Of a DNA stretch of 35,297 nucleotides, positions 31,300-35,297 are shown piece after piece (within the stretch, counting starts at the first letter, position 1; every line of letters starts with the position of its first letter). The notes beneath the pieces were generated by a model. It had not been told where the DNA came from, did not search any database, and saw only the letters and a list, made by a program, of their open reading frames with translations. Made by a program: the position numbers and the translations under genes. The stretch is from Nocardiopsis listeri NBRC 13360 (GTDB lineage Bacteria; Actinomycetota; Actinomycetes; Streptosporangiales; Streptosporangiaceae). The stretch lies in contig NZ_BCSH01000080.1 in NCBI RefSeq assembly GCF_001570765.1, positions 1 to 35,297 of the forward strand, read 5' to 3'.

Positions 31300-31362
31300 G
31301 TGTCCTGCGGTTCCACACACGTCACAGGGTAGGTCGTTCCGGGCCGTGTGGTCCCGGTGCCG

Positions 31363-33072
31363 TCAGCGCCGGGGTGGGTCCAGCGGCCACTTCCAGTGCG
31401 GCGCCCAGGTGGAGGCGTCCGAGACGCCGGGTGGCATCGGCGGCAGCAGTCGGCGACCGGGTGGGAGGTCCTCCTCTTCCGTCTCCTCGGAGGTCTCGTC
31501 CGACGAAGGCGGATCGAGGGGGTCGTCCCGACGGGGTGAAGCCGGGGTGTCCGGCCAGGAGGGCGAGTCGAGGGCATCGCCCCAGGAAGGTGAGTCGAGG
31601 GCGTCGGTCCAAGATGGCGAGTACGCGTCGTTTCGCGCGTTGCCGAACGGATCGGGGTCGCGGAAGGGGCCCGGGTCCGGGATCGAGTGCGACTCCTCGT
31701 CGATCTGTGGCGGTGGGGCACTCGCCCAATGGGCGGGCACCACGAATTCGTCGGGTTCGTCCTCCTCGACGTGGGCCGAGGAGGGGCCGAGGGGATCGTC
31801 GTCGAACGGAGACCCACCGCCGAAGAGGGAGTCGAAGTCCGGTGCGGGGTCGTCGGAGCGCGTTTCGGGGCCGGGCGCGTCGAGATCCGGGTCCAGGCCG
31901 GAGAACGGGGCGGACAACGGGCCCGAGTCCACCTCGGCGAAGTGCGCGGCCACACCGAAGTGCCGAGGGGGCCGCCGGTACGAGCCGGTGTCCTCGTTCT
32001 CGATCGCCGGAGCCATGGGGTGACGGACGCTTCCCGCCGGGTGGAGGCGCGACCACCAGGCGGCGGCCTCGTCCGCGTGCAGTTCGGACAGGACCGTGAG
32101 AGCGCCGACGATGTGCGGGTGACGTCGCCCGGCCCGCCAGGAGTGCGACAGTGACTGGGGCTCCAGGACGAGGACGCGTTCACCGTCCACCTCGGGGATG
32201 TCCCCGGGGCAGGCCTCGTTGCCCAACCAGGTACCGTCGCCGCCGACCAGGTCCCACTCACCGCGCACCACGTCGGCCAGCGGATCCACCTGACCGTCCT
32301 GGGAGGCGACCACCCAGCGGGGGTCGGGGCGGGTACCGGACAGCCGCAGTCCCTCCTTGCCGATCAGTGCGTCGGCGAGCAGTGTGTGCAGTTGGAAGTT
32401 GTCGCTCACGCCGTCGAACCGGACGCGGAAGCCTCGCCACGAAGCGCGGTCCAGGACGAGCACGCGACTCACCTCGGCCATGCGCAGAAGCTCGGCGACC
32501 TCACCGAACTCGCTCAACCGGGTGGACAGGGCCTGGACGATCTGGCTCAGTCCGTCCAGGGCGCTGGGATCCGCGCGCACGGCCGAACGCACACCGGAGT
32601 CGCTCAGCATCGCCTTGGCGGCGAGCCCGTAGCGCTGGGCGGTCCACCAACCGGCGGTGGCCAGGGGTGCGTTGTCGCCGAGGACCTCCTCGACCCGACC
32701 CTCTTCCTCATCGCCCACCTGGGAGGGCGCGGGCAGCGTACCGCCGCCGGTCTTGTCCCAGGCGTGCATGAACGCCACGGCGGCCTGGCCGTAGCTGCCG
32801 ACCTGTCGCAGCACCTCCAGACCGGACTGCCCGGCGGGTGTGCCGGATTCGGCCAGGGCACCGGCCAGGACGGAGAGATCGGCCGCGATACCCGCGTAGG
32901 GTTCGCAGTCGCCCAGTACCGGAGCCAGGGCTTCAAGGGCGATCTCGAGTTCCTCTTTGGGCACGCTGGAGGACAGCCGGAAGGCTTCCTTCACGGCCTC
33001 GGGGAAGTCGTGGGCCTGGCCGGCGGCGGTGTCGAGCACCCGTTGGAACGCGGCGCGGAACTCTTCAATCAC
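31363..33072 (-). CDS. Unknown protein with tandem Trp-Asp repeats
   Basis: Product of 569 residues, not recognised. Residues 1 to about 350 look folded and largely helical (EFRAAFQRVLDTAAGQAHDF, GLEVLRQVGSYGQAAVAFMHAW, GWWTAQRYGLAAKAML), then mixed (VLVLDRASWRGFRVRFDGV). The last 200 residues are Pro/Asp/Ser-rich and probably disordered. They contain three copies of SPSW(T/G/P)D (SPSWTDALD, SPSWGDALD, SPSWPDTPA). There is no signal or membrane segment. The GTG start has AGGA 8 nt upstream. It is flanked by same-strand DedA-like and AlkZ-like genes with sizeable gaps, so no operon is evident. Confidence 0.75.
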   Translation of the reverse strand: MIEEFRAAFQRVLDTAAGQAHDFPEAVKEAFRLSSSVPKEELEIALEALAPVLGDCEPYAGIAADLSVLAGALAESGTPAGQSGLEVLRQVGSYGQAAVAFMHAWDKTGGGTLPAPSQVGDEEEGRVEEVLGDNAPLATAGWWTAQRYGLAAKAMLSDSGVRSAVRADPSALDGLSQIVQALSTRLSEFGEVAELLRMAEVSRVLVLDRASWRGFRVRFDGVSDNFQLHTLLADALIGKEGLRLSGTRPDPRWVVASQDGQVDPLADVVRGEWDLVGGDGTWLGNEACPGDIPEVDGERVLVLEPQSLSHSWRAGRRHPHIVGALTVLSELHADEAAAWWSRLHPAGSVRHPMAPAIENEDTGSYRRPPRHFGVAAHFAEVDSGPLSAPFSGLDPDLDAPGPETRSDDPAPDFDSLFGGGSPFDDDPLGPSSAHVEEDEPDEFVVPAHWASAPPPQIDEESHSIPDPGPFRDPDPFGNARNDAYSPSWTDALDSPSWGDALDSPSWPDTPASPRRDDPLDPPSSDETSEETEEEDLPPGRRLLPPMPPGVSDASTWAPHWKWPLDPPRR

Positions 33073-33189
33073 CCCAGAATCCTGTCATACCCGCACGGGC
33101 TTGTTGTGATCCGGATGCATGTGCACGAAACGGGCGAGTGGTGGCAGCGACGCAGGTGAGGGGCATGGCCGGGCAGGAAGGCCGAAAGC

Positions 33190-34374
33190 TCAAGCGGGGT
33201 CGTGGATTCGGACCTCTCGCCCGCCCTGACCTGGGGAGAGGAAGTCGAGCAGTCGGCGGCCCTCTTCCACGACCTCCTCGGCCTCGGAGCCGGTGAGAGG
33301 GCGGAAGGGGGACACCTCCAGGGATCGGATGTGTCTGGAGGAACGGGTGGGGCGGGTGTGGTCCACCCTCCACGTGGCCGCCACCGAACCGTCCAGGAGG
33401 ACCGTCGAGGGAGGCATCCCGTTGCGGACGGCGATACGGCGCCGGGCCTCGTCGGAGATCACCCGAGTGCGGTCGGCGTACGCGCGGAGGATGTTGTCGA
33501 AGTCGTAGAGGAAGCGGACGGGCGCGGGGGTGTCGGCGTGCAGGTCCGGGTAGAGGTCGGAGCCGGGGCGAGGGGCGTGGGGTAGGTCGAACAGCTCGAC
33601 GGGCCTGGCGGGTCTACGGCCTCCTGCGGGTTTCTCGTCCTGTTCGGCGTGGAAGGACACCAGCCGGTCGCGCAGGTCCTCCACCACCGGTTTGAGGCGG
33701 GTCGACCCGGACCAGGCCTGGATGTCCCGGACGCTCGCCGGTCCGTAGGCGGCCAGGTAGCGCAGGACCAGGCGCTCCCGGTCGGGTTCGGCGTCCATGG
33801 GCAGCCCGGTCCAGGTGTCCGCGGGGGCCAACGCCGGTGGTCCCGAGGCGCCCCACACGCCGCGTGGCGGGACCTGGACGACGGGAAGCAGGCAGCGCAC
33901 CACGTAGGACAGGTGCGGTCCGGGAACGCCCGGCCAGTGCTCCGCCAGACGTTCTCCCAGTCGCTTGGGGGTGAGCGGTTCTTCCTCCAGGACCTTGCGC
34001 GCCATGTCGAGAACAGCGGATCGGTCCATACCGGCGGTGGCCTTGCCATGGGAACTGTTCTCCAGGTCCCTGGCCATGACCTCACCGGTGGTGCCACGCA
34101 GCCACCGGGCCTCCTGAGGGGTCACCAGGTGCAGGGTGGAGCGCATCAGCGACATGCGGACCAGCACGCCCTCGGTGAGAAGGCGACCCATCTCGTGCGG
34201 ATCGGGGGATCGCAGCCGGTTCTGTAGGGCGACGTACCAGGTGTGCGTGGTCTGCGCCTGGAGCCCGCCCAGGCGGGTGACCAACTCGGTGATCGGCAGG
34301 TCCACACGTTCGAGGAGGAACTGGCGGGCCAGGGTCGCGCGGTTGAGCGCGCGGCGGCTGAGGACGGTGGCCAT
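33190..34374 (-). CDS. AlkZ-like winged-helix DNA glycosylase (HTH_42)
   Basis: Product of 394 residues. The HTH_42 fold is seen in SRRALNRATLARQFLL, LVTRLGGLQAQTTHTWYVALQNRL, VRMSLMRSTLHLV and FLYDFDNILRAYADRTRV, with LLDGSVAATWRV near the C-terminus. Gln39-Ala-Gln41 fits the QxQ catalytic pair of AlkZ glycosylases, which remove bulky alkylated bases. Some members protect producers of DNA-alkylating antibiotics. No biosynthetic genes are visible here. The ATG at 34374 has GGAG 8 nt upstream. Confidence 0.82.
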   Translation of the reverse strand: MATVLSRRALNRATLARQFLLERVDLPITELVTRLGGLQAQTTHTWYVALQNRLRSPDPHEMGRLLTEGVLVRMSLMRSTLHLVTPQEARWLRGTTGEVMARDLENSSHGKATAGMDRSAVLDMARKVLEEEPLTPKRLGERLAEHWPGVPGPHLSYVVRCLLPVVQVPPRGVWGASGPPALAPADTWTGLPMDAEPDRERLVLRYLAAYGPASVRDIQAWSGSTRLKPVVEDLRDRLVSFHAEQDEKPAGGRRPARPVELFDLPHAPRPGSDLYPDLHADTPAPVRFLYDFDNILRAYADRTRVISDEARRRIAVRNGMPPSTVLLDGSVAATWRVDHTRPTRSSRHIRSLEVSPFRPLTGSEAEEVVEEGRRLLDFLSPGQGGREVRIHDPA

Positions 34375-34512
34375 CGGGTGCACTCCGGGTTCCGTTGCGT
34401 GCCGGAACCCTACCCACCGACACCGACGATTCGAGGCCGATCCCATCGAAACGGAGAAAAGGGGCGCCCTAAACTGCGACACGAAGGTGACGACGAGCCG
34501 TCTGGGGGCGAA

Positions 34513-35121
34513 ATGGTGGAGAACCACGTGTGGGTGGAACGGGCGCGGGTCCGGTTGGAGAACGCGTACGTACGACTCACCCCGCTCCAGGAGGGTGATC
34601 GAGACGGCTGGCGGGAGCAGGCGCTCGACCCCGACATCTGGACGCACTTCACCACCAGGGTGGACGACGCCGCGGGCTTCGAGCGCTTCTTCGACTCCTA
34701 TCTGGCGGCGAGCGAGGAGGGGAAGCGGACCACGTTCACCATCACCGACCTGGTCGAAGGACGGGTCGCGGGCAGCATGAGTTACGGCAACCTCTCGGAA
34801 CCGGACCTGCGCCTGGAGATCGGCAGCTCCTGGCTGGGGCGCGACTTCCGTGGTCGGGGCGTCAACCACTGGGCGAAGTACCTGCTGCTGCGGCACGCCT
34901 TCGAGGCCATGGGCGCCGAACGGGTGGAGTTCAAGACGGACGTGTTGAACGAGCGCGCTCGTCGGGGGCTGAGCGGGATCGGCGCCACGGAGGAGGGTGT
35001 CCTGCGCAGCTACAACGTGATGCCGGGAGGTCGGCGCCGGGACGCGGTGTACTACTCGGTGCTGCGCGCCGAGTGGCCACTGGTTCGTACCCGATTGGAG
35101 GAGGGGCCTCGGCGACGTTGA
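34513..35121 (+). CDS. RimJ/RimL-type GNAT acetyltransferase
   Basis: Product of 202 residues. Its pattern is ENAYVRLTPLQEGDRDGW, TFTITDLVEGRVAGSMSYGNL, the acetyl-CoA loop SSWLGRDFRGRGVNHWAKYLLL, RVEFKTDVLNERARRGLSGIGATEEG and a final SVLRAEWP. RimL-like enzymes acetylate N-termini or small amines; the substrate here is unknown. The ATG follows a GGGGG site. It is divergent from the AlkZ-like gene and ends in a strong hairpin. Confidence 0.85.
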   Translation: MVENHVWVERARVRLENAYVRLTPLQEGDRDGWREQALDPDIWTHFTTRVDDAAGFERFFDSYLAASEEGKRTTFTITDLVEGRVAGSMSYGNLSEPDLRLEIGSSWLGRDFRGRGVNHWAKYLLLRHAFEAMGAERVEFKTDVLNERARRGLSGIGATEEGVLRSYNVMPGGRRRDAVYYSVLRAEWPLVRTRLEEGPRRR

Positions 35122-35155
35122 ACGCGGCGCGCCGGTCGCCGTGGTGGGCGCACGA

Positions 35156-35197
35156 CCCCCGGGGCGGCTCCCTTCCGGGAGCCCGGTTCCCCGGGGG
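35156..35197. terminator. Nested hairpin after the GNAT gene
   Basis: CCCCCGGGG pairs with CCCCGGGGG on the outside. GGCTCCC-TTCC-GGGAGCC forms a perfect inner stem. It lies between convergent genes. Confidence 0.8.
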
Positions 35198-35239
35198 CGT
35201 GGTGCGTGTTCGGGTGCGGTGACCAGAGGTCGCCCCCGG

Positions 35240-35297
35240 TCACCGGTCCAGGAGTTGGGCGCAGCGGATCAGGCCCAGATGTGAGTAGGCCTGGGGG
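35240..35297 (-). CDS. C-terminus of a probable GH15-family enzyme (partial)
   Basis: Only the last 18 codons are in the window: PQAYSHLGLIRCAQLLDR and stop. PQAYSHLGLI matches the FPQAFSHLALI motif near the end of GH15 glucoamylase/trehalase-like proteins. The fragment is too short for a firm call. Confidence 0.45.
   Translation of the reverse strand, partial: PQAYSHLGLIRCAQLLDR

Noticed and set aside
1..35297. tRNA, rRNA, CRISPR array or insertion sequence
   Set aside because: No cloverleaf, rRNA-like stretch, regularly spaced repeats or transposase motifs were seen in the intergenic regions or frames.

Overview
This is a 35.3 kb piece of a high-GC actinomycete chromosome. A Nocardiopsis-like or related filamentous genus is likely. 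The evidence is the very high third-position GC, frequent GTG/TTG starts, GC-rich hairpin terminators without U-tracts, a cell-wall-anchored chaplin, lipoproteins with lipoboxes, DUF6924-type and AlkZ-type proteins, and a SigK/RskA-type locus beside FAS1 lipoproteins. The genus is inferred from style, not from a marker gene. No rRNA, tRNA, CRISPR array, transposase or integrase was seen.

Layout. 0-2.3 kb: adenosine deaminase facing a CapA-like lipoprotein. 2.3-4.1 kb: a long gene-free leader, then a secreted protein with four chaplin repeats and an LAVTG sortase signal. 4.2-7.3 kb: SURF1, a methyltransferase, a PARG-like macrodomain protein and a GNAT, largely coupled. 7.4-10.5 kb: an accessory patch with a short GntR regulator, two small coupled ORFs, an Smr protein, an orphan ribbon-helix-helix antitoxin, a frameshifted GNAT, a complete yefM-yoeB module with its operator, and the 3' remnant of a second GNAT copy. 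10.5-18.6 kb: PfkB kinase, two tandem VOC proteins, an acyl-CoA-synthetase/amidohydrolase pair, a DUF6924-like protein, a DMT transporter and an Lrp regulator with a clear palindromic operator. 18.8-21.8 kb: two MFS transporters; the second (DHA3 type) has a leader with two overlapping small ORFs followed by competing hairpins.

21.9-25.3 kb is a SigK-type locus that appears to be decaying or rewired. The sigma gene has a one-base insertion in its recognition helix, which reads through in frame into the anti-sigma gene. The anti-sigma gene carries an amber codon at the conserved YQLW motif. The upstream FAS1 gene is fused to the membrane part of a molybdopterin oxidoreductase. A promoter resembling the SigK consensus (CCATCC-N15-CCGAAT) sits before that chimera. 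25.5-35.3 kb: OmpA-type lipoprotein, Mug-type glycosylase with a small lipoprotein, dihydrolipoyl dehydrogenase, DedA-family membrane protein, an unknown protein with Trp repeats, an AlkZ-like glycosylase, a GNAT and the last codons of a probable GH15 enzyme.

The two most interesting items are the multi-lesion SigK-FAS1 locus and the two-peptide leader of the DHA3 exporter, which has the geometry of a ribosome-controlled attenuator. Neither could be tested computationally here. Family names rest on motif recognition, without any search.
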